A stretch of DNA of 64,000 nucleotides from Peredibacter starrii (GTDB lineage Bacteria; Bdellovibrionota; Bacteriovoracia; Bacteriovoracales; Bacteriovoracaceae): positions 3,348,001 to 3,412,000 of the forward strand of contig NZ_CP139487.1 of NCBI RefSeq assembly GCF_034259205.1, in the 5' to 3' direction. Shown here one piece after another: positions 50,485 to 58,753 of this stretch. Every line of letters begins with the position of its first letter. Positions within the stretch are counted from its first letter, which is position 1. A program made the translations under genes and the position numbers. The notes below the pieces were generated by a model. It did not search any database and was not told where the DNA came from. It worked only from the letters and a program-made list of their open reading frames with translations.

Positions 50485-51105
50485 TTAAGCTTTTTTCAAC
50501 TTGCCTTTAGGGATAATAATATTGTCGATCAAACCGAACTCTTTTGCCTTCTCCGGACTTAAATAATTGTCACGGTCACAGGCCTTCTCAACCTCTTCGT
50601 ATTTACGTCCAGTGTGCTTTACGTAAATATTGTTCAATTGTTTCTTTAGGTCGAGGATTTCTTTTGCTTGAATTTCAATATCCGTCGCCTGTCCTCGGGC
50701 ACCACCCAGTGGTTGGTGGATCATAATTCTCGAGTGAGGCATCGAGTATCTGTGTCCAGCTTCCCCTGCTTGAAGAAGAAGAGAACCCATTGAGGCCGCT
50801 AAGCCCACGCAATAAGTGTAAACCGGACATGTTACGTGTTGCATAGTATCGTAGATACCAAGACCAGCATACACAGAACCGCCTGGAGAATTGATGTAGA
50901 AATGGATTGGAGCTTCAGGGTCAGATTGCTCTAGGAAAAGCATCTGAGCAACCAGAAGGTTTGCTACCGTATCGTTCACTTCTGTACCAAGGAAAATAAT
51001 TCGATCCAGAAGTAGTCGCGAGTAAATATCGTATTGTCGCTCTCCACGAGCTGTTTGTTCGATTACAATTGGATTAGGGATATAACCCATAGTCGAGATA
51101 GTCAT
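50485..51105 (-). CDS. clpP: ClpP protease subunit
   Basis: The 206-residue protein has the catalytic Ser in [16 protein letters not shown], His in [15 protein letters not shown] and the catalytic Asp within [13 protein letters not shown]. It is the tetradecameric serine protease of ClpXP. A ribosome site aaggaaaaa precedes the ATG. Gene order is clpP-clpX, then a terminator, then lon, the usual cluster without trigger factor (tig) in this window. A small hairpin with a bulge (ggtt-ga-gaac / gttcaacc) lies at 51128-51148 in its leader. Confidence 0.97.
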   Translation of the reverse strand: MTISTMGYIPNPIVIEQTARGERQYDIYSRLLLDRIIFLGTEVNDTVANLLVAQMLFLEQSDPEAPIHFYINSPGGSVYAGLGIYDTMQHVTCPVYTYCVGLAASMGSLLLQAGEAGHRYSMPHSRIMIHQPLGGARGQATDIEIQAKEILDLKKQLNNIYVKHTGRKYEEVEKACDRDNYLSPEKAKEFGLIDNIIIPKGKLKKA

Positions 51106-51256
51106 TGCTTTTTCCTTTTCCCCGAATGGTTGAGAACTTTGTTCAACCTTATCGGAAAATACTTAGATTTCTTGAGCTTAAATTTAACCATATCTGCGGT
51201 TAGTTAAAAGATGGGCACAGAACTCCAAATTTCAAGGGGAAAGGAAACATCTAGTC

Positions 51257-51285
51257 TTGAATTATTTAGCACTTGGGTCTAAATT
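51257..51285 (+). promoter_or_regulatory. Sigma-70-type promoter of the 2-Cys peroxiredoxin gene
   Basis: TTGAAT (51257-51262) and TAAATT (51280-51285) with a 17-base spacer, 60 bases before the ATG at 51345. Confidence 0.6.
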
Positions 51286-51344
51286 TCTGGGGTCCACGTT
51301 TCAATCCTGAAATTGGTTTAACCCTTTCTTTTAAGGAGTCTCAC

Positions 51345-51929
51345 ATGTCACGTTTAGTTGGTAATCCAGCTCCGTATTTCAAAGCATCTGCCCTGGTTAA
51401 TGGCGCAGAAAAAACAATCTCTCTAGATGACTACAAAGGTAAGTGGAAAGTTCTATTTTTCTACCCTCTAGACTTCACATTCGTATGTCCAACTGAGCTA
51501 GTGGCGTACTCTGAAGCTGCAGATAAATTCAAGGCCATGAACTGCGAACTTATCGCTTGTTCAGTAGACTCATTCTTCTCTCACCTAGCTTGGACAAAAC
51601 AACCTCGTAACGATGGTGGTCTTGGTGAAGTTAAGTACCCAATCATCGCTGACCTTGATAAGAAAGTAGCTCGTGATTACGAAGTTCTTGTTAACGATGG
51701 CGTTGCTCTTCGTGGTCTATTCATCATCGACGACAACAACGTTGTTCAGCACTCTACAATCAACAACCTTTCAGTGGGCCGTAACGTTGAAGAAACTCTA
51801 CGTCTTGTTGAAGCTTATCAGTACACAGCTAAGTCGGGCGAAGTTTGCCCAGCTAACTGGAAAAAAGGTGCTGATACTATGAAGCCAGATACTGCTGGTT
51901 CAAAAGCATGGTTCAAAAAGAACGCTTAG
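51345..51929 (+). CDS. Typical 2-Cys peroxiredoxin (AhpC/Prx1 type)
   Basis: The ATG at 51345 has aaggag at a good spacing and gives 194 residues; an earlier in-frame start at 51273 reads through the promoter. The protein has the peroxidatic Cys in YPLDFTFVCPTELVAYSE, the resolving Cys in GEVCPANWKKG, and the C-terminal Trp/Phe helix (GSKAWFKKNA). It reduces hydrogen peroxide and alkyl peroxides with thioredoxin or AhpF. Monocistronic, with its own promoter and terminator; its codon use is notably uniform, as expected for a highly expressed gene. Confidence 0.94.
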   Translation: MSRLVGNPAPYFKASALVNGAEKTISLDDYKGKWKVLFFYPLDFTFVCPTELVAYSEAADKFKAMNCELIACSVDSFFSHLAWTKQPRNDGGLGEVKYPIIADLDKKVARDYEVLVNDGVALRGLFIIDDNNVVQHSTINNLSVGRNVEETLRLVEAYQYTAKSGEVCPANWKKGADTMKPDTAGSKAWFKKNA

Positions 51930-51997
51930 GTTTCTGATCGATCGCGGACGGCCAGTCCTCCGGATCGAATACCTGACGAAAAAATTCGGTGACTATT

Positions 51998-52022
51998 AGG
52001 GGGGCCAAAAGCCCCCTTTTTT
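51998..52022 (+). terminator. Terminator after the 2-Cys peroxiredoxin gene
   Basis: GC-rich stem (ggggggc / gccccc) with a small loop and a T-run to 52022. Confidence 0.9.
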
Positions 52023-52139
52023 ATGTTTAGACGCCAATTGTCACCATGTAATTTGCGCATAACGCCGGTAAATTATTCAGTTTCTAGCCCCGCGCTATCA
52101 GTAATCTTTACAAAAGCTGAAGATAAAATTCTCAACTCC

Positions 52140-52168
52140 TTGTCGAAAATCAAGAGACTCCATATAAC
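52140..52168 (+). promoter_or_regulatory. Candidate sigma-70 promoter
   Basis: TTGTCG (52140-52145) and TATAAC (52163-52168) separated by 17 bases, about 110 bases before the small gene at 52281. The rest of the 260-base gap from 52022 shows nothing else I can name. Confidence 0.45.
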
Positions 52169-52280
52169 AGGCCCATTAAAAACGAACGAAATCTGAGTGC
52201 ACTAAATTGGCCTCAGGTTTGAATTTCACTAGGTACGGATCCTGGCCATGAAGACCTACGATCCATTTAAATGAGGGGAT

Positions 52281-52556
52281 ATGACAAAGTTGAACGTAGT
52301 AAGTTTAGTGGAATTCAAGGAATTGAAAGAATTGAAGCGTGCTGAAGAGTCGTACAAACTCTACTTAAAATCACTCGGCAATTCTCAGCTCGAAATTGAA
52401 GTTAATAGCCTGCTTGAAGAATTCTCCGGCGATGCCTATGGGAAGGACTTCTTCACGAAAGGTCAGTTGATACTTAAAGAAATCTCTTCGCGTGTGCAGC
52501 CTACCGTTAAGGCGAAGATCGAAAAACTATCTCAAGATACTCTCAGACTTTTATAA
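52281..52556 (+). CDS. Small helical protein of unknown function
   Basis: A gagggg site precedes the ATG. The 91-residue product is charged and helical (LVEFKELKELKRAEESYKLYLKSLGNS, EVNSLLEEFSG), without a signal peptide or cysteine. It is followed by a terminator at 52570. Unrecognised. Confidence 0.6.
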   Translation: MTKLNVVSLVEFKELKELKRAEESYKLYLKSLGNSQLEIEVNSLLEEFSGDAYGKDFFTKGQLILKEISSRVQPTVKAKIEKLSQDTLRLL

Positions 52557-52569
52557 TCCAAAAAAATAA

Positions 52570-52587
52570 GGGGACCTTCCGGTCCCC
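52570..52587. terminator. Hairpin between convergent small genes
   Basis: Stem ggggacc / ggtcccc with a ttcc loop. On the minus strand it is followed by TTATTTTTT, so it best serves the gene ending at 52597; on the plus strand it may also act. Confidence 0.8.
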
Positions 52588-52596
52588 TCATAAAAC

Positions 52597-52908
52597 TTAC
52601 TGTCTTCTCGCATCTTCCTGATGAGCACTTAAGTTTGAATCGGTATTTTTTGTGCCGGCGCTACTTTGTTTTTGTCTTTCTTTGGTATGATTAGATTCAC
52701 TGCCTTTGGAACCACCCACTCCACTACGATCGAAATCATTTTCTTTGTGAACGAGCTTTCCAGAATGAACTTCTGAGCCTCTACCAGTATTGCGTTCTGA
52801 TTCAGCATTTTTTTTATCTTCTTGATCTTCATAGGCGTCGTATCCTGACTTAATGGTTTTGTTGTTCCTCGAAGGATTACGAAATGGCTCAACATTTTCA
52901 TTAATCAT
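52597..52908 (-). CDS. Small disordered hydrophilic protein
   Basis: The ATG at 52906-52908 has ggagg at a spacing of 6 and gives 103 residues; the longer frame from 53037 lacks a site. The product is almost entirely hydrophilic (Lys, Glu, Asn, Ser, Gly, His, Asp), with no predicted fold, e.g. GYDAYEDQEDKKNAESERNT and SGVGGSKGSESNHTKERQKQ. Such composition resembles stress-linked disordered proteins. Next to Dps and OmpA-type genes on the other strand. Function unknown. Confidence 0.6.
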   Translation of the reverse strand: MINENVEPFRNPSRNNKTIKSGYDAYEDQEDKKNAESERNTGRGSEVHSGKLVHKENDFDRSGVGGSKGSESNHTKERQKQSSAGTKNTDSNLSAHQEDARRQ

Positions 52909-53126
52909 GTGAACCTCCGGACAATAAAAGATGAAGCAGATGTGATGCCAAAAAAAGTCCCTGTTATTTTCTGGATTTGAAATAAAAAGCTCTGTTAAAC
53001 CAATCACTGCGTAAGGGGAAAATCTCCCCGAATGCATGTCATTTTTAAAGCTAACTTTCTGAAACTGATGTGAAAAAGAGTGGCTTCAAAATTGCTCCCT
53101 TCTCACTATGTCCAATGGAGGAATAG

Positions 53127-53687
53127 ATGAGACTTTTGCTAATTGTTCCCTTCATTATTTTGGCCAGCTGCGCGCATGAAGAGAAAAAAAAGACCCCTGC
53201 TGATGAACCGTCAAATCCTGCGACTGTGGCCGGAACTCGCTATACCACGCTGGAATTTTCGAAAGGGAAATCAGAACTCACAACTGCCAGCAAAGAGAAT
53301 CTCAAAAACTTCCTGGCAAAAAGCCACCAAACGAAAAAGGCCATTGGTGACATTAGAATTCTCGCCTGGGCAGACACTGAATATCCAAATGACAAAAAAG
53401 ATGTGCCTAAAAGCCAGGTGATCCTTGCCTCTGAACGAGCGCAGGAGATCAGAGATTATCTGGAAGTAGAACTCAGAGAAGTGAATGATATCGATGCATA
53501 TAACATGGCCAAGAGACCCGATCTCTTAAGCAAGATGTTCCGAAGTGATGAGTATGACGTAAAAAAAGCATTTGAAACCACAGGTACAACTGCCACTCGC
53601 CTGCCAGACGGTTCTGTCTCTTACACCAAGGCCTCAAAGGCCATCGTGATCATTGATTACGAAGGGACAGAGGACAATTTAAAATAG
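53127..53687 (+). CDS. OmpA-like lipoprotein
   Basis: Starts with a lipoprotein signal (MRLLLIVPFIILASCAHE, Cys15). The mature part resembles an OmpA C-terminal domain: LEFSKGKSELTTASKENLKNFL, IGDIRILAWADTE and SQVILASERAQEIRDYLE, but with a long insert before the final strand (TGTTATRLPDGSVSYTKASKAIVIIDYEG). Nine bases separate it from dps, so the two are probably one transcript. The peptidoglycan-contact residues are not clearly conserved. Confidence 0.75.
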   Translation: MRLLLIVPFIILASCAHEEKKKTPADEPSNPATVAGTRYTTLEFSKGKSELTTASKENLKNFLAKSHQTKKAIGDIRILAWADTEYPNDKKDVPKSQVILASERAQEIRDYLEVELREVNDIDAYNMAKRPDLLSKMFRSDEYDVKKAFETTGTTATRLPDGSVSYTKASKAIVIIDYEGTEDNLK

Positions 53688-53696
53688 GAGGATTTT

Positions 53697-54212
53697 ATGG
53701 CGAACAAAATTGAAGCGGAGTTTTCAGAGCCAACAATCAATATTGGTATCAGCGAAAAAGACCGTAAACTTGTTTGTCGAGGTCTGAATAAACTCCTCGC
53801 GGACTCTTACCTTCTGTATTTAAAGACCCAAAACTATCACTGGAACGTTACTGGTAAGATGTTTCGCTCTCTTCACACACTCTTTGAAGAGCAGTACCAG
53901 GAGCTCGCGGCCGCAGTGGATGAAATCGCGGAAAGAATCAGAGCATTGGGAGAATTTGCTCCTGGTTCATTCTCAAGTTTTGCCCGCGTGACATCCATTA
54001 AAGAAGAATCCAGCATTCCAACTGCGGAAGAAATGATTCATAACCTGGTAGTTGGAAACGAAGCAGTAGTGACGACCGCCAGAGAAATTATTTCTCTCAC
54101 TGATGAATGTGAAGATGACGTGACTGCGGATCTATTGGTTGATCGTATGCAGATCCATGAAAAGAACGCCTGGATGCTTAGAAGTATGATTGCATCCAGC
54201 AAACATCATTAA
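53697..54212 (+). CDS. dps: Dps-family DNA-protecting ferritin
   Basis: A strong aggagg site precedes the ATG. The 171-residue protein carries the Dps core: KTQNYHWNVTGKMFRSLHTLFEEQYQELAAAVDEIAERIRALG with ferroxidase residues His48, His60, Glu64, Asp75 and Glu79 in the inter-subunit positions, and a closing helix MQIHEKNAWMLRSMI. Dps forms a dodecamer that stores iron, removes hydrogen peroxide and binds DNA. Its stop overlaps that of the convergent hybrid kinase by 4 bases. It is likely co-transcribed with the OmpA lipoprotein. Confidence 0.94.
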   Translation: MANKIEAEFSEPTINIGISEKDRKLVCRGLNKLLADSYLLYLKTQNYHWNVTGKMFRSLHTLFEEQYQELAAAVDEIAERIRALGEFAPGSFSSFARVTSIKEESSIPTAEEMIHNLVVGNEAVVTTAREIISLTDECEDDVTADLLVDRMQIHEKNAWMLRSMIASSKHH

Positions 54213-55285
54213 CCGATTGTTGTTTTGATATTTTCCACCAGGCCCGTTAAATCAATGGGCTTGGTGATGATCTCCCGATAAAGATTTTTCTCCTTAATAT
54301 CTTTTGGGGTGGCAGAGATCATAATGGACGGACAGTCCTGAAGACCTAGTTCATTTTTTCGTTGAACAAATTCACTCCCCTTCATTTCATCCATATGAAA
54401 GTCCACCAGGAAAAGATGTGGTTTGTGATTGAAACTCACAAGACTCTCAAGCGCCAGGAGAGGACTTTGAAACGGATAGAGGGTGTACCCTTCTTTCTCC
54501 AATGCCCAACAAATGACATCTCGTAAATCATCATCATCATCCACGACATAGATGACTTTCCGTTGAGCACATTTGGGAAGATTGAAAGTAAACAGGGCGC
54601 CTGTCTGAGGAAGATTTTGGGCCGTTATCTGGCCTTTGTGGGCCTCAATAATGGTCTTACAAATAAAAAGTCCAAGACCCGTTCCTGTGCCATTTTGGGA
54701 TTTTGAGGTCCAATATTTCTCGAACACATGGGAAAGATCACTCTCCTTCATGCCTGGACCAGAATCACTTATATAGAAAACATAATCATCCGCCCGGCCC
54801 TCCAGGTTGAGATGGATCACGCCTCCTTTCGGAGTGAATTTGATGGCGTTATTCAGAAGATTGGAAATGACCTGAAACATTTTATTGCGGTCAATAAAGA
54901 GGAGACTTTCACTCTCAGGAGTTGTGACTTTAAGAATCTGATCTTTTTCACGGGCCAGAGGTCTTAGTGAATCGATCACATCATGGAGTAGCTTTTTTAA
55001 ATTAACTTCGTGCTTTTGAAGATGAGTGAGACTGCTTTCAGATTTATTTTTTTCCAACAGATCACTGATCAGGGTCTTTAATCGATCCGTGGTTTTTAAA
55101 ATCCTGCCGGCCTGAATTTTAACTTCTTCACTTAGGACCGATTTGCCACTTCTCTCTGCTGCTCGAATGAGCAATTGAGTCTCAAGTTGGATGGCACTGA
55201 GAGGATTTTTTATGTCGTGAGATACGATTGCCAGCATTTGCTCTTTCGAGGCAATGGCATCATACCCTTCTTTTAAACGATCCAT
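54209..55285 (-). CDS. Hybrid histidine kinase with C-terminal receiver and no sensor domain
   Basis: The 358-residue protein begins almost at the phospho-acceptor: His in VSHDIKNPLSAIQLETQLL (about residue 24). The ATPase domain has LNNAIKFTPKGG, SDSGPGMKESDLSHVFEKYW and GTGTGLGLFICKTIIEAHKG. Residues about 240-358 are a receiver (VVDDDDDLRDVICWAL, phospho-Asp in PHLFLVDFHMDEMKGSEFV, MISATP, ITKPIDL). Sensory input must come from another protein or from the two small genes upstream, which overlap or abut it. Soluble. Likely feeds the HPt encoded at 55823 (inference). Confidence 0.9.
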   Translation of the reverse strand: MDRLKEGYDAIASKEQMLAIVSHDIKNPLSAIQLETQLLIRAAERSGKSVLSEEVKIQAGRILKTTDRLKTLISDLLEKNKSESSLTHLQKHEVNLKKLLHDVIDSLRPLAREKDQILKVTTPESESLLFIDRNKMFQVISNLLNNAIKFTPKGGVIHLNLEGRADDYVFYISDSGPGMKESDLSHVFEKYWTSKSQNGTGTGLGLFICKTIIEAHKGQITAQNLPQTGALFTFNLPKCAQRKVIYVVDDDDDLRDVICWALEKEGYTLYPFQSPLLALESLVSFNHKPHLFLVDFHMDEMKGSEFVQRKNELGLQDCPSIMISATPKDIKEKNLYREIITKPIDLTGLVENIKTTIG

Positions 55286-55487
55286 AAAAATCCTTATCGG
55301 CCGGAGTCAACACTTGGGACTTGGGAGATATATTGAGTTTCTGTTCTCTTAATTTCGACAATTTGTGGGCCAGGATCTTGAGCTGCAATTGATCTGTGAC
55401 TGAAGACAAAAGTATGAGCATGACCTCTTCGGTGGCAGGCTTAACTTTTGTCTTAGAATTAGGATTGATTAATTTTGGCAGGCCCAT
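55260..55487 (-). CDS. Small protein overlapping the hybrid kinase start
   Basis: The 75-residue frame (MGLPKLINPNSKTKVKPATEEVML...) overlaps the hybrid kinase start by 26 bases and has no clear ribosome site. It begins 4 bases after the stop of the next small gene upstream, so it could be coupled by re-initiation. No family. It may be a real small regulator or chance frame; kept because it fills the gap in an operon-like run. Confidence 0.4.
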   Translation of the reverse strand: MGLPKLINPNSKTKVKPATEEVMLILLSSVTDQLQLKILAHKLSKLREQKLNISPKSQVLTPADKDFYGSFKRRV

Positions 55488-55491
55488 GGGA

Positions 55492-55677
55492 CTAATTATT
55501 GAATGCTCCAGAGTCTAGAATGACTCTCAATTTGAGGGATTTTTCTTCGTTAGATGATTTCGGATTGTGATCTTCCAGCAGACCGTACCCTAAGAGTTTC
55601 TTAAGAGACTCCTGCAAAAGACGATTCTGGCCTTTTGAAAGTGGGTTACGTTTATCTTTTTTCGATGATGCTTGCAT
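55492..55677 (-). CDS. Small basic protein upstream of the hybrid kinase
   Basis: The ATG at 55675-55677 has CGGAG at a spacing of 5 and opens a 61-residue product, MQASSKKDKRNPLSKGQNRLL..., basic in its first half (KKDKRNPLSKGQNRLLQESLKK). No family recognised. It is the first of three closely packed minus-strand frames ending in the hybrid kinase. About 140 bases before it hold no gene. Confidence 0.45.
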   Translation of the reverse strand: MQASSKKDKRNPLSKGQNRLLQESLKKLLGYGLLEDHNPKSSNEEKSLKLRVILDSGAFNN

Positions 55678-55822
55678 GGACACTCCGGGATTATTTACCT
55701 CATCCCAAAAGCAAAGGCGGTGCCGGCCTTTGTAAGATCAAAACATGTGAAATCTGGTTGAAGTCGAAAAACTTCGAGGCAAGTCAGGACAATTTTGGGG
55801 CATTTTGATTGGGGCAAAAAGG

Positions 55823-56107
55823 CTAAGCGTGGATTGAAGATTGAGCATTAGCAATTGCTGATTCCATCTTCTCGACGAGAATTTTAACTCTTTCTTTATC
55901 TTGTTTTTTGGCTGCCTTTTCTATCTCAAGGCCAATGAATGCAATTTGAGGAACATCAAAAGTAACGGCGTTACCTTTGACCTGATGACCGAGTTTAACT
56001 GCGAGAGTGTAGTCTCCCTGATCGAGAGATACTTTTAACTTTTCTATGTCCTGAATTCGGCGGCTCAAGTACTTAATCTTTAATTCAACTGGCACTTGCA
56101 TGAGCAT
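55823..56107 (-). CDS. Stand-alone HPt phosphotransfer protein
   Basis: The 94-residue helical protein has the HPt signature: His41 in KLGHQVKGNAVTFDVPQIAFIGLEIEKAAKK, with the HxxKG pattern. HPt proteins carry phosphate from a hybrid kinase receiver to a final response regulator. The nearest hybrid kinase is the gene at 54209-55285, same strand, about 540 bases downstream. Start could be the second ATG, two codons in; no good ribosome site is seen. Confidence 0.83.
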   Translation of the reverse strand: MLMQVPVELKIKYLSRRIQDIEKLKVSLDQGDYTLAVKLGHQVKGNAVTFDVPQIAFIGLEIEKAAKKQDKERVKILVEKMESAIANAQSSIHA

Positions 56108-56290
56108 TCTTTTTTAGGGTTCTTAAAAGTTGCGCGGATAATATAGAAACTTGCCCCACAGGGACATTTAAGAGTGTCTAAATTTTGGACTTCTTAAAAC
56201 TTATGGTGGAAAAAATTTCAAAAACCACCAATGCGATTCAAAAAAAGAGGATAATTCCCCAAAAAATATTTAGTCCGGAGACTAAAGATC

Positions 56291-56824
56291 ATGAAAATCA
56301 TTGGTTTATTGCTGCTGTTTATTGCTTTCGTAGCATGCGATCCCTATGGTTTTGGATTCAAAAAAAATCCTGCTTACGTTCTGAACGAAGGCTTCACGGC
56401 ATTGCAAAATAATGATCTTCCGGCCCTTCTGGAAGTCATCGGAAAAGAGGCCCTTTGTGTGTACGGAAATGAGAAGGGCATTCAGTATCTAAAAGACAAT
56501 CTCGACATCAATATCGATAACGTAAAAATGATTCCGAAGGTTCTTACATCCAAGCATCACAACTCCCCTCAGTTCGTCGGATTCTGGTCGTATTACAGCG
56601 AACGATATCAGGTAGAGGTCCAAGACCAAACCACAAAAGAAATCCCTGTTAAGGCCATTATTGACTGTAATTACGGTACTGATGGAGCGAAAGAAGAAAA
56701 GTTGATCGAGCTGAATCCTAAAAAGTATAAAGTTAAAGAATGTCGTTTAACGAAATTCATCCCGACTAAGTTTAGGCCTCTGCCGATTTCTGAGAAATGT
56801 CTTCCGCTCAAAGTGGATCTATAA
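56291..56824 (+). CDS. Lipoprotein of unknown function
   Basis: A GGAG site lies upstream. The 177-residue product has a lipobox (MKIIGLLLLFIAFVACDPYG, Cys16). The mature part has three further cysteines (EALCVYG, IIDCNYG, KECRLTK) and one near the end (SEKCLP), suggesting disulphides. No family recognised. Its last 6 bases overlap the convergent PilZ gene. Confidence 0.65.
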   Translation: MKIIGLLLLFIAFVACDPYGFGFKKNPAYVLNEGFTALQNNDLPALLEVIGKEALCVYGNEKGIQYLKDNLDINIDNVKMIPKVLTSKHHNSPQFVGFWSYYSERYQVEVQDQTTKEIPVKAIIDCNYGTDGAKEEKLIELNPKKYKVKECRLTKFIPTKFRPLPISEKCLPLKVDL

Positions 56825-57388
56825 CCACTGAAGGCTTTTATAATCGTGAGTGACCTGCGCTCTTAGTTGGGCGATCTTTTCGATGTCATTATACCCAAGA
56901 ATTTTGGCCAGTGTGCGTGCTCTCATCTTCGTTTCATCGTCCGTATTAAACGAATCAATCATTGTCTGAAGATAGATCAGATTTGAAGAAAAGGTCGAAA
57001 CATAATCTTCGATATACTTCTGCTCATTTGGAGAGATACGAATGAATTCAAGGCCAAATCGAGAGCGGAAAATGTTGTCGAGATTCTTAGAAAGCTCTTC
57101 TCTTCTCACCATCCGCGCCTTGGCACGAATAACATGTCGAGAGAAAAGATCCCTTGAGAAAGTCTGCATTTTTAAAATGGAAAAGTTTTTAAGTGCCGGT
57201 AGCTGAGGAAGAGAAATCATCAAAGGCACTTCATCGGTCTCAGGGAAGCTCGGGAGTTCATCTAAAAGAATTCCTCCCTCTGAGATATTCAGCGCATGTG
57301 CTTTAAGCACATAAGAACCATCAGCGTAGAGCACACTTTCCTTAAACGGAGCTCGTAAATGTCTACGCTGATAGCTTTTCTTTATCAT
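56819..57388 (-). CDS. PilZ-domain c-di-GMP effector
   Basis: The 189-residue protein has the PilZ motif RRHLRAPF (residues 8-15) and, about 20 residues later, NISEGGILL, the (D/N)xSxxG element; together these bind cyclic di-GMP. The C-terminal half is helical (LDNIFRSRFGLEFI, ARTLAKILGYNDIEKIAQLRAQVT) with no other domain recognised. Its ATG overlaps the PIN-PhoH stop by 4 bases, so the two are translationally coupled. Confidence 0.85.
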   Translation of the reverse strand: MIKKSYQRRHLRAPFKESVLYADGSYVLKAHALNISEGGILLDELPSFPETDEVPLMISLPQLPALKNFSILKMQTFSRDLFSRHVIRAKARMVRREELSKNLDNIFRSRFGLEFIRISPNEQKYIEDYVSTFSSNLIYLQTMIDSFNTDDETKMRARTLAKILGYNDIEKIAQLRAQVTHDYKSLQWL

Positions 57389-58704
57389 AGTAACTTAGAA
57401 GCAATCTCCGAAAGCGGCGAACGTTCACCCACAGAAAGTTTCACGTGAGCTACGATCTCCTCACCTTTTAACTTATCGATCGTGTAAACAAGACCGTTAT
57501 TAAGTGAATCAAGGTAAGGGTTATCGATCTGTTCAGAGTCACCTGTAAGAACGATCTTAGTTCCTTCACCGGCACGAGTGATAATGGTTTTAATCTCGTG
57601 CGGAGTTAAGTTCTGAGACTCGTCCACAATCATGTACTGCTGAGGAAGAGAACGACCACGGATATAAGTCAGAGGCTCAACGTGAAGAAGACCTTGGTTG
57701 ATAAGTTCATCCCAAGTCGTCATTTCGTTACGAGCGCGCTGGTTACCAAATAGGAAATCGATGTTATCGAAGATCGGCTGCATCCAAGGACCAAGTTTTT
57801 CATTGATGTCACCTGGTAGGAAACCCAGGTCACGACCCATCGGAACGATCGGACGAGAAACCAGAACTCGCGAGTAGTTCTGCTTCGTGATTGCACACTC
57901 TAGACCAGCTGCAATTGCTAGAAGAGTTTTACCTGTACCGGCCTTACCAACCAGAGACACAAGATTGATCTCATTATTTAAAAGAGCATCGAGGGCAAAC
58001 TGCTGCTCAATGTTTTTAGGGTGAATGCCCCAAACGCCTTCTTTTGGCTTAATCAAAGGAACGATTCCGCCTTTTTTAGCGTGGAAGCGTCCAAGAACCT
58101 TTTTGAAAGGATTATTTTTATCTACCAGAATTAGGTATTCATTCGGATAGATGCTTGGGATATCACCTGGCTCTAGTTTCAAGAATCTTTCTTTCTCGAA
58201 CTCTTCGATTTTCTCCAGATCGAAAGGAACTTGTCTTTGACCAGAGTAAAGCTCATCAACTGTAACGTCAGTTGTTTCGTAATCTTCAGCGTGAATGTTT
58301 ACCGCATCTGATTTAATACGAAGGTTAATGTCTTTCGTAATAAGAGTAACGTTCTCGCCTGCTTCTTTCAAATTAAGGGCAGATGCCAGAATGATGTTGT
58401 CATTCAGATCAAGTTTTAGACCAGCGCCTGCCGGACCTTTGTATTCTTTTGTTACAGAGATCTGAAGTGTTCCGCCGTGTTCAAGAGTTACTCCCTTGAA
58501 TAGTGAACCTTCCGTTCTGAATCCATCAATCAAACGTGAGAAATAACGGGCGTTACGACCGTTTTCGTTCTGATCTTTTTTGAATCGATCTAGTTCTTCG
58601 ATGACTGTGAGTGGGATGAATACTTTGTTGTTAGGGCCGAATTTGTTGATAGCTAAGGGATCAAGTAACAAGACGTTAGTGTCCAGAATGAACGTTTTAT
58701 TCAA
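57385..58704 (-). CDS. PIN-PhoH ATPase fusion (PhoH2-like)
   Basis: The 439-residue protein begins with a PIN-type RNase domain (TFILDTNVLLLDPLA, Asp8; LTVIEELDRFKK; LDLNDNIILASAL, about 1-125) and ends with a PhoH ATPase (about 240-439) carrying Walker A LVGKAGTGKTLLAIAAGLE, PMGRDLGFLPGDINEKLGPW, Walker B YMIVDESQNLTP and LTGDSEQIDNPYL. PhoH2-type proteins act as RNA helicase/ribonucleases. In this family no antitoxin is always required; none is visible here. It is the first gene of a two-gene unit with PilZ. Confidence 0.92.
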   Translation of the reverse strand: MNKTFILDTNVLLLDPLAINKFGPNNKVFIPLTVIEELDRFKKDQNENGRNARYFSRLIDGFRTEGSLFKGVTLEHGGTLQISVTKEYKGPAGAGLKLDLNDNIILASALNLKEAGENVTLITKDINLRIKSDAVNIHAEDYETTDVTVDELYSGQRQVPFDLEKIEEFEKERFLKLEPGDIPSIYPNEYLILVDKNNPFKKVLGRFHAKKGGIVPLIKPKEGVWGIHPKNIEQQFALDALLNNEINLVSLVGKAGTGKTLLAIAAGLECAITKQNYSRVLVSRPIVPMGRDLGFLPGDINEKLGPWMQPIFDNIDFLFGNQRARNEMTTWDELINQGLLHVEPLTYIRGRSLPQQYMIVDESQNLTPHEIKTIITRAGEGTKIVLTGDSEQIDNPYLDSLNNGLVYTIDKLKGEEIVAHVKLSVGERSPLSEIASKLL

Positions 58705-58753
58705 AGTAGTCCTCCAATCCGTGGGGGTGTGTGCTTGAAATTAGGATAAAAAA

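Noticed and set aside
52629-52901. A second frame in the small disordered protein region
   Set aside because: It overlaps the better supported frame with the ggagg site and has no start signal of its own.
57385-58704. A VapBC-type toxin-antitoxin module based on the PIN domain
   Set aside because: The PIN domain is fused to PhoH and no small antitoxin gene is adjacent; the partner is a PilZ protein.
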